The notes below the pieces were generated by a model. The model made no database searches, was not told the DNA's origin, and worked only from the letters and a program-made list of their open reading frames with translations. DNA of 64,000 bases. Source: Acidobacteriota bacterium (GTDB lineage Bacteria > Acidobacteriota > Holophagae > Holophagales > Holophagaceae). A program made the translations under genes and the position numbers. The stretch spans positions 248,001-312,000 of the forward strand of contig JACPYP010000016.1 of NCBI GenBank assembly GCA_016195985.1, in the 5' to 3' direction. Below are positions 45,738-54,104 of the stretch, in pieces (the stretch's first letter is position 1; every line of letters starts with the position of its first letter).

Positions 45738-47888
45738 ATGTCGCACGCCCTGCTGCTTTCCCTGCTCACCTGCCTGGCCCCGGTGGATCCGGCCCCGCAG
45801 GAACCCGCCCAGGCCCCTCCGCCCAAGGAGGCAGCCCTGCCCGAGGTGAAGGTGAAGGGCAAGAAAACCAAGGACCGGGAACGGGCCGACGGGCCCGTCA
45901 AGGGCTACCGGGCGAAGCGTTCGGCCACGGTCACCAAGACGGACACGCCCCTCAGCGACGTGCCCCAGTCCGTCCAGGTGGTGCCCGAAATGCTGGTGAA
46001 GGACCAGGGCATGAAGAGCATGGCCGAGGTCATCCGCTACGTGCCGGGGGCTTCGATGAATCCCGGCGAAGGCGGCCGCGACCAGCCAGTGCTCCGCGGC
46101 ATCAGCACCACGTCGGATTTCTTCGTGGACGGCCTGCGCGACGACGCCCTCTATTTCCGGGACCCCTACAACGCCGAGCGCATCGAGATCCTCAAGGGGC
46201 CCAGCGGCATGACCTTCGGCCGCGGCGGGGGCGGCGGCGTGGTGAACCGCGTGACCAAGCGGCCCCTGGAACAGCCCCTCACCCAGGCGGAGCTGAGCCT
46301 CGGCAGCTGGCAGGACAAACGTGCCAGCGTGGACCTGAGCAACCGCCTCGGCACCCAGGCGGGCTTCCGGGTGAATGCCGTGGCGGAGGACGCCAAGGGC
46401 TTCCGCGAGGGCTTCCAGCTGCGCCGCTCGGGCATCAATCCGGTGCTGGAGTTCGCGCTGGGCAACGACACCCTCGCCCTGGTGGGCGTGGAGCACTTTG
46501 AGGACCGGCGCACCACGGATCGCGGCATCCCCGCGCTCAATGGCCGGCCCCTGGATGGGGCGCGGGAGACTTTCTTCGGGGACCCCGCGCAGAGCCCCAG
46601 TGTGGCGGTGGTGGACAGCCTCGGCGCCAAGGTGGAGACCAGCCTGGCTCCAGGCGTCCTCCTCCGGAACGCTCTCCGCGCCACGCGCTACGACACCCTG
46701 CGCCAGAACGTCCAGCCCAACAGCGTGGTGGATCCCGCCACCCGACTGATGAGGGTATCCGCCTACAGCCAGTCCAACCTCCGCACCAATGTGTTCAACC
46801 AGACCGAACTCGAAGTCCGGGGCCGGATCGGGGGCATGGAACATCTGCTGCTGGCCGGCCTGGAGCTGGGTCACCAGGACAGCGACAACACGCGCCTGAC
46901 GGGCTACTTCGGAACCAGCGGATCGGCCACCACGGCCACGGTGAACGCTTCGAGCCCCCGCGCCTCGGTCACCCGCTGGGCCGCCGCCAGCAGCGACACC
47001 AATAACGACGTAACCGCCAACATCGCGGCGCTGTACCTGCAGGACCAGATCACGCTCTCCAGCCAGTGGAAGGCGGTGCTCGGGCTTCGCTACGACCGTT
47101 TCAGCGTATCGCTGGACGACCGCAGCGCCGCCAACCTCGATCTGGCCCGCACGGACAAGGCCGCTTCGCCCCGCGCGGGACTGATCTACCAGCCCAATGC
47201 CGCATCCTCCTACTACGCGAGCTACAGCTACGCCTTCTTGCCCAGCAGCGAAACCCTGTCCCTCAGCGCCAGCAACGCCGACCTGAAACCGGAGAAGGCC
47301 ACCAACTGGGAAGTGGGCGGGAAGTGGGACCTCAGCGCGGGTTTCGCCCTGACGGCGGCGGTCTTCCGCCTCGATCGCGCCGACGTGAAGAGCAAGGACC
47401 CCAATGATCCCACCAAGCTGGTGCTCTCGGGGCTTCAGCGCACCGATGGCGTGGAGATCGGTTTCCAGGGCCAGGTCACGGACCGCTGGCAGATGTACGG
47501 CGGCTTCGCCCAGCTGGATGCGCGGGTCGTGAAGGCCACTGGCGGCAGCGCCACCAGCGCGGCGGTCCCCGCGGGAACGCGGGTGCCGCTGGTGCCCCGC
47601 AGCGCGGCAAGCTGGTGGAACAAGGTGGATCTGTCGGATGCCTGGGCGGTGGGTCTGGGCCTCATCCACCAGGCCGACACCTACGCGAGCACCACCAACA
47701 CGGTGCTGCTGCCGGCCTTCACCCGCGCCGACGCGGCCGTCTACTTCACCTTCGGCAAGCAGAACCGGCTTTCCCTCAACGTGGAGAATCTCTTCGACCG
47801 CCGCTACTATCCGAATGCGGGCAACGACTACAACATCACCGTGGGCACGCCGCGCCGCGCCCAGCTGACCCTCTCCTGCCGCTTCTGA
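45738..47888 (+). CDS. TonB-dependent siderophore receptor (catecholate type, Fiu-like)
   Basis: A 716-residue outer-membrane receptor: signal peptide (ALLLSLLTCLAPVDPA), plug domain beginning TPLSDVPQSVQVVPEMLVKD, with RGISTTSDFFVDGLRDDALY, EILKGPSGMTFGRGGGGGVV, and a 22-strand-type barrel ending in the aromatic C-terminal signature RRAQLTLSCRF. The order and plug sequence resemble the siderophore receptor group TIGR01783 and especially catecholate (Fiu/CirA-like) receptors, so an iron-siderophore complex is the probable ligand. It lies between tonB and a PepSY-type membrane gene on the same strand; the dyad upstream of tonB suggests iron control. Length and motifs look intact. Confidence 0.88.
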   Translation: MSHALLLSLLTCLAPVDPAPQEPAQAPPPKEAALPEVKVKGKKTKDRERADGPVKGYRAKRSATVTKTDTPLSDVPQSVQVVPEMLVKDQGMKSMAEVIRYVPGASMNPGEGGRDQPVLRGISTTSDFFVDGLRDDALYFRDPYNAERIEILKGPSGMTFGRGGGGGVVNRVTKRPLEQPLTQAELSLGSWQDKRASVDLSNRLGTQAGFRVNAVAEDAKGFREGFQLRRSGINPVLEFALGNDTLALVGVEHFEDRRTTDRGIPALNGRPLDGARETFFGDPAQSPSVAVVDSLGAKVETSLAPGVLLRNALRATRYDTLRQNVQPNSVVDPATRLMRVSAYSQSNLRTNVFNQTELEVRGRIGGMEHLLLAGLELGHQDSDNTRLTGYFGTSGSATTATVNASSPRASVTRWAAASSDTNNDVTANIAALYLQDQITLSSQWKAVLGLRYDRFSVSLDDRSAANLDLARTDKAASPRAGLIYQPNAASSYYASYSYAFLPSSETLSLSASNADLKPEKATNWEVGGKWDLSAGFALTAAVFRLDRADVKSKDPNDPTKLVLSGLQRTDGVEIGFQGQVTDRWQMYGGFAQLDARVVKATGGSATSAAVPAGTRVPLVPRSAASWWNKVDLSDAWAVGLGLIHQADTYASTTNTVLLPAFTRADAAVYFTFGKQNRLSLNVENLFDRRYYPNAGNDYNITVGTPRRAQLTLSCRF

Positions 47889-47893
47889 GGCCC

Positions 47894-48574
47894 ATGAACC
47901 GTTCCGGAATCCCGTCCCATCCCAGCCACGCCACGGGATTCCGCCGCATTCCCCGGCATTCCCGCAAGGCGGCCTTCCTCCGCCTGCTCAGGAAATGTCA
48001 TGCCTGGGTGGGGCTCAGCGGCGCCGTGTTCGGCCTGCTGTTCGGCATCACGGGGTTCCTGCTGAACCACCGGGGCGTCATGAAGATCGAGGCGGGCCAG
48101 ATTTCCGAGCGCAAGGTGATGGTGGAGTTCCCCGAAGCTCCGGCCAGCCCCGAGGCCCTGGCGCAGGCTCTGGCGGCGCGGTTCAACGTGCCCATGAGCC
48201 GCGTCAAGTGGCTCATCAAGGCGGGAAAGCCCGGCCGCATGGGCGGCGCCCAGGTCAAGGTGGCGGATCAGTGGACCGTGGCTTTCTTCGGGCACGCCCA
48301 CTTCGCCCTCGCCACCTACACCCCAGGCAACCGCACCGTGGAACTGGAACAGAAGGATGCCAACTTCATGCAGGTGTTGAAGCGCCTCCACAAGGGCGAC
48401 GGCGGACAGGTCGGCTGGATCCTCCTGTCCGACGCTTTCACCGGGGCCCTGGTGTTTCTCACCCTCTCCGGCGTCCTGCTGTGGACCCGGCTGGCGGGCC
48501 CCAAACTGCTGGCCGCGGGGCTGGCTGTCGGCGGACTCGCCATCGTGATCCTGGTGGTCAGTCGCGGCTGGTGA
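47894..48574 (+). CDS. PepSY-associated TM protein, siderophore-linked
   Basis: A 226-residue inner-membrane protein with a long basic cytoplasmic N-terminus, a TM helix (LSGAVFGLLFGITGFLLNH), a periplasmic region with a PepSY-like fold (EALAQALAARFNVPMSRVKW), and two C-terminal TM helices (AFTGALVFLTLSGVLLW, LLAAGLAVGGLAIVILVV). The stretch KCHAWVGLSGAVFG is typical of PepSY_TM-like proteins that sit beside siderophore receptors and may help reduce ferric siderophores. It starts 5 bases after the receptor stop, clearly in the same operon. The 3' end overlaps the convergent NHL gene by 17 bases. Confidence 0.8.
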   Translation: MNRSGIPSHPSHATGFRRIPRHSRKAAFLRLLRKCHAWVGLSGAVFGLLFGITGFLLNHRGVMKIEAGQISERKVMVEFPEAPASPEALAQALAARFNVPMSRVKWLIKAGKPGRMGGAQVKVADQWTVAFFGHAHFALATYTPGNRTVELEQKDANFMQVLKRLHKGDGGQVGWILLSDAFTGALVFLTLSGVLLWTRLAGPKLLAAGLAVGGLAIVILVVSRGW

Positions 48575-49646
48575 ACCCGCCGGGAGGCAGCGTCAGCGCC
48601 AGAATGCGGTGATTGTAGAGATCGGCGACCCACAGCCGGCCGCCATCCGCCAGCAGGGCGGCGGGACGGTTCAGCTCGCCTTCGCCGAAGCCCCGATGGC
48701 CGCTGCCGTAGAGGGTGGAAACCTGGCCGCTGCGCCGGTCGAAGGCAAGGATGCGCTGCCCGTTCATCTCGGCCACCAGCACCTGGCCGCCGAGGCTGGA
48801 GATGCCGTGGGGCATGGCCACCTGCAGGCCAGGGAAGGGGGTTCCAAGACCCGTCGCGGGATTCCATGTGCGCAGCGTGAGAGCCCCGCAGTCGGCGATC
48901 CAGAGGGTGCCCTGATCGTCGAGGCAGAGGTCCATGGGCCAGGACAGCCGCCCCGGGGCCCCGTCCCGCTGGCCGCGGCGGCCGTCTCCCGCCACGGTGC
49001 TGACTTGGCCGTTCTGGATCAGGCGCACCCGGGCGTTGCCGATGTCAGCCACGAAAAGCTCGCCGCTGGGGCCCCAGAGCACCGCGTGGGGCGAGCTGAA
49101 GCGCGCCGTGGCCGCGGGGCCGTCCTGCATGCCCGCGCGGCCGCCCCGTCCGGCCAAGGTCATGGCCTCGTAGCCGCCGTCGCCCCGGGGCACCAGCAAA
49201 CGAATGGTGTTGTTGCCCACCTCGGCCACAGCGATGGCGCCGTCTGCGCGCACTGCCACACCATGGGGGGATTTGAACCGGGCGGTTTCGGCGGGGCCGT
49301 CCTGGTAGCCCTCCTTGCCGGGGCCTCCGGCCAGGGTCCGGACGCGGCCCTCCAGGTCCACGCTGCGGATGGCGTGGTTGTTGATGTCGGCGAACACCAC
49401 CGCCGTGGCGTTGAGCCGGGCCAATCGGATGGGCTTGTCCAGACGTGCCAGGGACCCCCGGCTGTCGATGAAGCCAGGTTGGCCTTGCGGCGACCCCGCC
49501 AGCACCTGGGCGGCCAGGTGGAGATGGGCGCCGCCGGGGCCGGGTTTCACGAAGAAGACCCGCAGGAAGGCGAACCAGATCCAAAGGCTCGCGGCCAACA
49601 GCAACAGCGCAAGGGCGATCAGCAAGGGCTTCAGCCAGCGTCGCAC
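48558..49646 (-). CDS. Membrane-anchored NHL-repeat beta-propeller protein
   Basis: A 362-residue protein: N-terminal signal anchor (LKPLLIALALLLLAASLWIWFAF), then NHL repeats forming a six-bladed propeller. Each blade has a pattern such as RFKSPHGVAVRADGAIAVAE, NNTIRLLVPRGDGG, RFSSPHAVLWGPSGELFVAD, NARVRLIQ, SWPMDLCLDDQGTLWIAD, LNRPAALLADGGRLWVAD. The fold is commonly used for protein or carbohydrate binding; no active site is visible. GTG 49646 is chosen because AGGAG lies 6 bases before it; the open frame continues to 49688. It is transcribed towards the iron operon and probably stands alone. Confidence 0.8.
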   Translation of the reverse strand: MRRWLKPLLIALALLLLAASLWIWFAFLRVFFVKPGPGGAHLHLAAQVLAGSPQGQPGFIDSRGSLARLDKPIRLARLNATAVVFADINNHAIRSVDLEGRVRTLAGGPGKEGYQDGPAETARFKSPHGVAVRADGAIAVAEVGNNTIRLLVPRGDGGYEAMTLAGRGGRAGMQDGPAATARFSSPHAVLWGPSGELFVADIGNARVRLIQNGQVSTVAGDGRRGQRDGAPGRLSWPMDLCLDDQGTLWIADCGALTLRTWNPATGLGTPFPGLQVAMPHGISSLGGQVLVAEMNGQRILAFDRRSGQVSTLYGSGHRGFGEGELNRPAALLADGGRLWVADLYNHRILALTLPPGGFTSRD

Positions 49647-49721
49647 GGCATCTCCTGGGGGGATGACCGAGCATACCAAACCAGCCAAGGGCGCACCTGG
49701 ACGGGAGGTGGCTCTCCTCTG

Positions 49722-50636
49722 TTAGATCAGGTCCCTCAGGGCTGTCTCGGCCGTGGGAAAGCGGAACTGGAAGCCCAGGGCCTGGGCCCGCGCAGGCCTC
49801 ACGAAGGCTCCCTGTAGCAGCAGCGCCTCGGCCATTTCTCCGAGCAGCAGCTTCGCGGCGAAGGCGGTGAGGAATCCGGGCACGGGCAGCAGGGGCCGAT
49901 GCAGGCGGCGGGCCAGCAGGCGCATGAAAATCTGGTTGTCGAGGGGCTGGGGGGCGGTGCCATTGAAGGGCCCTTCCCAGGCCGGATGGCGCGCGGCTTC
50001 CAGCAGCATGGCCACCAGGTCGTCGAGGTGGATCCAGCTGAGGCCCTGCTTTCCCGTGCCCAGCTGGCAGCCCTGGAACCAACGGACGGGCCGGACCATT
50101 TTCGGAAGGGCCCCCCCTTCCCGGGCCAGCACCACGCCGATGCGGATGAGGGCCACCCGGACGCCCAGGGCGGTGGCCTTCATGGCTTCCTGCTCCCAGG
50201 CCTGGCAGACTTCCGCGAGGAAGCCGGAGCCAGGCGCGGCGCCTTCCTCCACGGGCGCTGCGTCTCGCGGACCGTAGTAGCCGATGGCGGAGGCGTTCAC
50301 CAGGGCCGCGGGCGGCTTGGCGCAGGCCTGCATGGCGGAAACCAGCCGCGCGGTGGTCTCCAGCCGGCTGCGGCGGATGGCAGCCTTGCGGGAGGAGGTC
50401 CACCGGCCTTCGGCGATGCCTTCTCCCGCCAGGTTGATGACGGCGGAGACACCCTCCAGGAGGCCGGGCAGTTCCGCCCAGCCGCAGGCCGAAGCCCCGG
50501 CGGGCGCGTGCAGGGTTTGCGGGTTCCGGGTGAGCACCTGCACGCGGAATCCATGATCCAGGAGGGCGCGAACCAGCTTCCGCCCCACCAGGCCCGTGCC
50601 TCCAGCCACCACGATTCGGTTTGGGCTCGTATCCAT
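49722..50636 (-). CDS. TIGR01777-family NAD-dependent epimerase/SDR protein (YfcH-like)
   Basis: A 304-residue extended SDR. The cofactor motif is VVAGGTGLVGRKLVRALL. INLAGEGIAEGRWTSSRKAAI is the hallmark of the TIGR01777 group (usually NLAGxxIxxxRW). NASAIGYYGPRDAAPVEE carries the Tyr of the active site, and LSWIHLDDLVAML and PFNGTAPQPLDNQIFM are also typical, followed by the DUF1731 C-terminal domain. It is predicted to act on a nucleotide sugar or similar substrate, though the reaction is unknown. The open frame extends upstream to 51131, but that part is a shadow of the next gene. Upstream on the same strand, 47 bases away, is the DUF3667 gene. Confidence 0.85.
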   Translation of the reverse strand: MDTSPNRIVVAGGTGLVGRKLVRALLDHGFRVQVLTRNPQTLHAPAGASACGWAELPGLLEGVSAVINLAGEGIAEGRWTSSRKAAIRRSRLETTARLVSAMQACAKPPAALVNASAIGYYGPRDAAPVEEGAAPGSGFLAEVCQAWEQEAMKATALGVRVALIRIGVVLAREGGALPKMVRPVRWFQGCQLGTGKQGLSWIHLDDLVAMLLEAARHPAWEGPFNGTAPQPLDNQIFMRLLARRLHRPLLPVPGFLTAFAAKLLLGEMAEALLLQGAFVRPARAQALGFQFRFPTAETALRDLI

Positions 50637-50683
50637 GTCCAATGATATGCCTGAACAAAAGGTCCTGTTCAGAGGGCCCCCGT

Positions 50684-51577
50684 TCAGGTGGCCTTCGGCA
50701 GGGACCACAGCAGCAATCCCACCAGCGCCGCGGTGACGATGAATCCGTAGACCGTGGAAATGAGGAGAGCCTTGGTCAGGCTGCGCAGCCAGCCCCGGCG
50801 GTAGAGCCGCTGCAGGGTGGCGCCCAGGTGCAGGGGCGGGGCCAGGAAGATGATGCCGCCGGGCAGGCAGCCCCAATCCTCGCCCGGCAGCGCCGCCAGG
50901 CCCATGAGCAGGAGGATGGCCAGGAAGCAGACCACATGGTGATGCAGCGCCACGACCATGTGGTCCACGAAGAAGCTCTGGTTGCGGCGCAGGTGCAGGA
51001 GCATCAGCAACCCGGCAAAGAGAGGCATGAGCACGAAGAGGCTCTTCGAAAGGTTGGAGAGGAAGGCGCGGTAGAAGCGCTCGGGATCCTTCTGGACCTC
51101 CTTGGCGCGGACCTTCAGATGCTCGGCCCAAGCGGGTTTCTGGGACTTCTTCGTTTTCTTTCCCGCGCCGGCCTCTTCCGGGACGGCAGGTTCAGATGCC
51201 GCGGGGGCATGGGGCGTCGGGCCTTCGACCGCATGCACCTGAACGGTCGCGGATCCTCCGCGGGTATTCCCCACCTTCACGAAGGAGAAGGCCATGAACA
51301 GCGCGAAGCTGGCGATCACGTAGAGGCGGAAGGGCGGCACGTGCCGCACCCTGCGGCCTGCCAGGTATTCCTCGGCCAGAAAGCCCGGCCGGCGCAGCAG
51401 GAGCCATAGCGATTCGAGGAGCTTGTGGTCCACGTGCCAGAGGTCGTGCATCACGTCATGGAGCAGGGCTTTCAATGGCAGACGGCGGTTCTGGTCCTTC
51501 TGTCCGCAGCGGTGGCAATAGACGCCCTGGAGCGGAATGCCGCAATTGAGACAGGGATGCAGCTCGGGTTCGGTCAT
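50684..51577 (-). CDS. DUF3667 membrane protein with N-terminal zinc ribbon
   Basis: A 297-residue protein. It opens with a CxxC...CxxC zinc-ribbon (HPCLNCGIPLQGVYCHRCGQ), followed by the DUF3667 core KALLHDVMHDLWHVDHKLLE, and a short loop LLRRPGFLAEEYLAGRRVRH, which are typical for this family. TM helices are predicted at LYVIASFALFMAFSF, SLFVLMPLFAGLLMLL, VVCFLAILLLMGLAAL, IIFLAPPLHLGATL and ISTVYGFIVTAALVGLLLW. The charged loop in the middle (KKTKKSQKPAWAEHLKVRAK) is cytoplasmic. The function is unknown. ATG 51577 has AGGAG upstream. It probably forms a two-gene unit with the SDR gene. Confidence 0.82.
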   Translation of the reverse strand: MTEPELHPCLNCGIPLQGVYCHRCGQKDQNRRLPLKALLHDVMHDLWHVDHKLLESLWLLLRRPGFLAEEYLAGRRVRHVPPFRLYVIASFALFMAFSFVKVGNTRGGSATVQVHAVEGPTPHAPAASEPAVPEEAGAGKKTKKSQKPAWAEHLKVRAKEVQKDPERFYRAFLSNLSKSLFVLMPLFAGLLMLLHLRRNQSFFVDHMVVALHHHVVCFLAILLLMGLAALPGEDWGCLPGGIIFLAPPLHLGATLQRLYRRGWLRSLTKALLISTVYGFIVTAALVGLLLWSLPKAT

Positions 51578-51710
51578 CGGATCTCCTGGCGGGCCTGGCG
51601 CCGCCACTGGATCCATGATGGCGGGAAACACGCCTCCCCTGCACCGCCGAGGCAGGCGCGTTCCGCCGATTGGCGCCATAGTGGGTGAGTCCATGGGTTG
51701 AGGAGATTTC

Positions 51711-54056
51711 ATGGTTCCGCTCCGGCGGCTCCTTCAGCGTGAATTGCTGCTCTTGATCGGACTGCTCGCAGGCCTCACGACCCTGCTCGCCTGGGCGGGC
51801 ATGAGCCGGAGCATGGACCAGCAGATCCAGGCCCGTTCCCGGGAGAGCTTGGCGCGGCTTTCAAGCGACCTGAAGGGTGATCTGGCCCTGGTGGAGCGGG
51901 TTGGCGGCACGGTGGACCGCTGGTGGCGGGAGGGGCGGGTGTCCTTCGGGGACCTGCCCGGAGCCGAGGCCCAGATCGCACCCGTGCTGGAGGAGTTCCC
52001 CCTGGTGGCGAACCTGGTGTTCGTTTCGGCCGAGGGATGGGGGCTTTCCATGAGCCGCTTGTCCGACGGTCTGGCCACGTACCATCTGGACGCCCGGCGG
52101 CCACAGGCGATGAAACGGTACCTCCGCCAGGGGGGGCGGCGCCTGCCCTTCGCGGTGTGGGAACGCACGCCGTACAAGGTGTACCAGCGCCCCTGGTGGA
52201 AGCTCGCCACGGAATCGACCTCGGCCCAGTGGGTGGGGGCCTACCGGTTCGTGAACCTTCCCACCCACGGGCTCTCCTACATGGTGCCGCTGCGCGGCCC
52301 CGGGGGAGAGCTGCAGGGCGCCATCTGCGTCGACATTTTTCTGCGGACCCTGAGCCAGCGCGCCTGGGAGGCCCAGCCCACACCCCACGCGCAGGTGCTG
52401 GTGAGCGATGACCGGGGCACGGCGCTGATCCTGCCGGGGGTCCTGTCCGGGAACGCCGCTTCGCCCGAGGGGCTGCCCTTCCTTAGGCCCCTGGGGCCGG
52501 ACTTCCTGCCCCTCTTCCACCGGCTGCAAGGGGTATGGTCGAAGGCCAGGGACAAGAGAGAGCCTTTCCGGCTCCGCTTCGGCGGCGAAGGCTACACCTG
52601 CATCGCCGAGCCCCTGGTGGGTGCGGCCGGGGTGGATTGGCGCCTGAGCCTCGCCATTCCGGATCGGGATGTCCAAGGCCCCGCCAAACGCCTTTCGATG
52701 ATTCTGCTGCTGGCGGGGCTGGTCATCATGGGCCTGGCCGCCTGGCGGGTGGTGCTCCTGTCCCGGCGATTCAGCGCGCCGCTTGAGGCCCTGGCCGCCA
52801 TGGCCCAGTCCATGGGCGAAGGGGAAACGCCGGGGCCCGTGGAAACGCGGATCCAGGAAATCCAGACCCTCGGGCAGGCCATCCAGCGCGCTGGAGCCGC
52901 CGTCCAGCAGGAGGTTTCGCTCCAGCGCCAGCTGTTGCGCAGCCAACGGGTGCAGGTGGTGGGCACCCTTTCCGGCGGGATCGCCCACGATGTGAACAAC
53001 CAGCTGGCGGCCATCGTCGGCCAGCTGGACCTGGCCCGCCAGGCCCTGCCGGAGGGCGATCCGGCCAGGCGCCGCATGGATCTGGCGGAGGAGACGGCGC
53101 ATCGGTGCTCGGCGATGGTGCGGTCCCTGCTGAAGTTCACCCATCAGACCCGCCATGAATTTCTGCCGGTGGACCTGAATGCCCTGGTTCGCAGCACGGC
53201 GGCCCTCCTCGGCCACCTGCTCGGGGGGCGCATCCAGCTGGAATTGACCCTGGAGCCGGGCTTGGGCCCTGTCCAGGGAGATCCCGTGGGGTTGGAGCAG
53301 GTCATCATGAACCTGGCCATCAATGCCCGGGACGCCATGCCCGGGGGCGGAGTCCTCACCATCGCGACAGGCCGGGCCGCGGGCGGCGCCGTGCGCCTCT
53401 CCGTGAAGGACACGGGGCTCGGCATTCCGGCCGATGTCCTGCCTCGCGTCTTCGAGCCTTTCTTCAGCACCAAGGCGGCAGAGCAGGGCCATGGGCTCGG
53501 TCTGGCCATGGTTTCCGGCATCGTCCGGGCTCACGCGGGCCGCATCGAGGTGCAGAGCCAGCCCGGTGCCGGCGCGGAATTCCAGATCTTCCTGCCGGAA
53601 GGGCGGGCCCCCGGGGAGAGCCATCCCGCCGCCGCGGCGGCCCTGCAACAGCTCCCCTCCCTGCGGGGACTCCGCATCCTCGTGGTGGAGGACGAAATCC
53701 ACCTGCGCGATCTGCTTATGGAGATGCTCACCCTGCGGGGCGCGGACGCCACGGCGGCCCAGGACGGCGCGGAAGGTTGGGAGAAATTCCTGCAGGGGGC
53801 CTTCGATCTGGTCATCTGCGACCAGCAGATGCCCCGCATGACGGGACTGGAGCTCCTGGCCCGGCTGCGGGAAGGGCACCTCGGCCTTCCGGTCATTCTC
53901 ATCTCCGGGCACGGCCTGGAAGGCATCGAAGAAGGCCAGGCCCGGGACGCCCGGTTGCGCATCCTGGCCAAGCCCTATGGCCTCAACCAGCTGTTGGGGC
54001 TCATCGGTGAATTGCTCGGAGACCGGGGCGGCCACTCCGGTTCTCCTCCCGGTTAA
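51711..54056 (+). CDS. Hybrid sensor histidine kinase with periplasmic Cache-like domain and receiver
   Basis: A 781-residue membrane kinase. TM1 near 12-31 (LLLLIGLLAGLTTLLAWAG) and TM2 near 325-348 (LSMILLLAGLVIMGLAAW) bracket a periplasmic region that looks like dCache (VFVSAEGWGLSMSRL, TPYKVYQRPWWKLA, TYHLDARRPQ). A HAMP-like stretch follows, then H-box GTLSGGIAHDVNNQLAAIVG (His 426), N-box NLAINARDAMPGGG, G-boxes DTGLGIP and GHGLGLAMVSG, and a receiver with VVEDEIHLRDL, VICDQQMPRMTG (Asp near 704) and LAKPYG. GAGGAG precedes the ATG. It has no cognate output gene next to it. The ligand may be an organic acid or amino acid, as is common for Cache domains. Confidence 0.86.
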   Translation: MVPLRRLLQRELLLLIGLLAGLTTLLAWAGMSRSMDQQIQARSRESLARLSSDLKGDLALVERVGGTVDRWWREGRVSFGDLPGAEAQIAPVLEEFPLVANLVFVSAEGWGLSMSRLSDGLATYHLDARRPQAMKRYLRQGGRRLPFAVWERTPYKVYQRPWWKLATESTSAQWVGAYRFVNLPTHGLSYMVPLRGPGGELQGAICVDIFLRTLSQRAWEAQPTPHAQVLVSDDRGTALILPGVLSGNAASPEGLPFLRPLGPDFLPLFHRLQGVWSKARDKREPFRLRFGGEGYTCIAEPLVGAAGVDWRLSLAIPDRDVQGPAKRLSMILLLAGLVIMGLAAWRVVLLSRRFSAPLEALAAMAQSMGEGETPGPVETRIQEIQTLGQAIQRAGAAVQQEVSLQRQLLRSQRVQVVGTLSGGIAHDVNNQLAAIVGQLDLARQALPEGDPARRRMDLAEETAHRCSAMVRSLLKFTHQTRHEFLPVDLNALVRSTAALLGHLLGGRIQLELTLEPGLGPVQGDPVGLEQVIMNLAINARDAMPGGGVLTIATGRAAGGAVRLSVKDTGLGIPADVLPRVFEPFFSTKAAEQGHGLGLAMVSGIVRAHAGRIEVQSQPGAGAEFQIFLPEGRAPGESHPAAAAALQQLPSLRGLRILVVEDEIHLRDLLMEMLTLRGADATAAQDGAEGWEKFLQGAFDLVICDQQMPRMTGLELLARLREGHLGLPVILISGHGLEGIEEGQARDARLRILAKPYGLNQLLGLIGELLGDRGGHSGSPPG

Positions 54057-54104
54057 TCTGAGGTCTGGCTTTGAGTCCCGTGGACTCCACCCGCCGGGGC
54101 GACC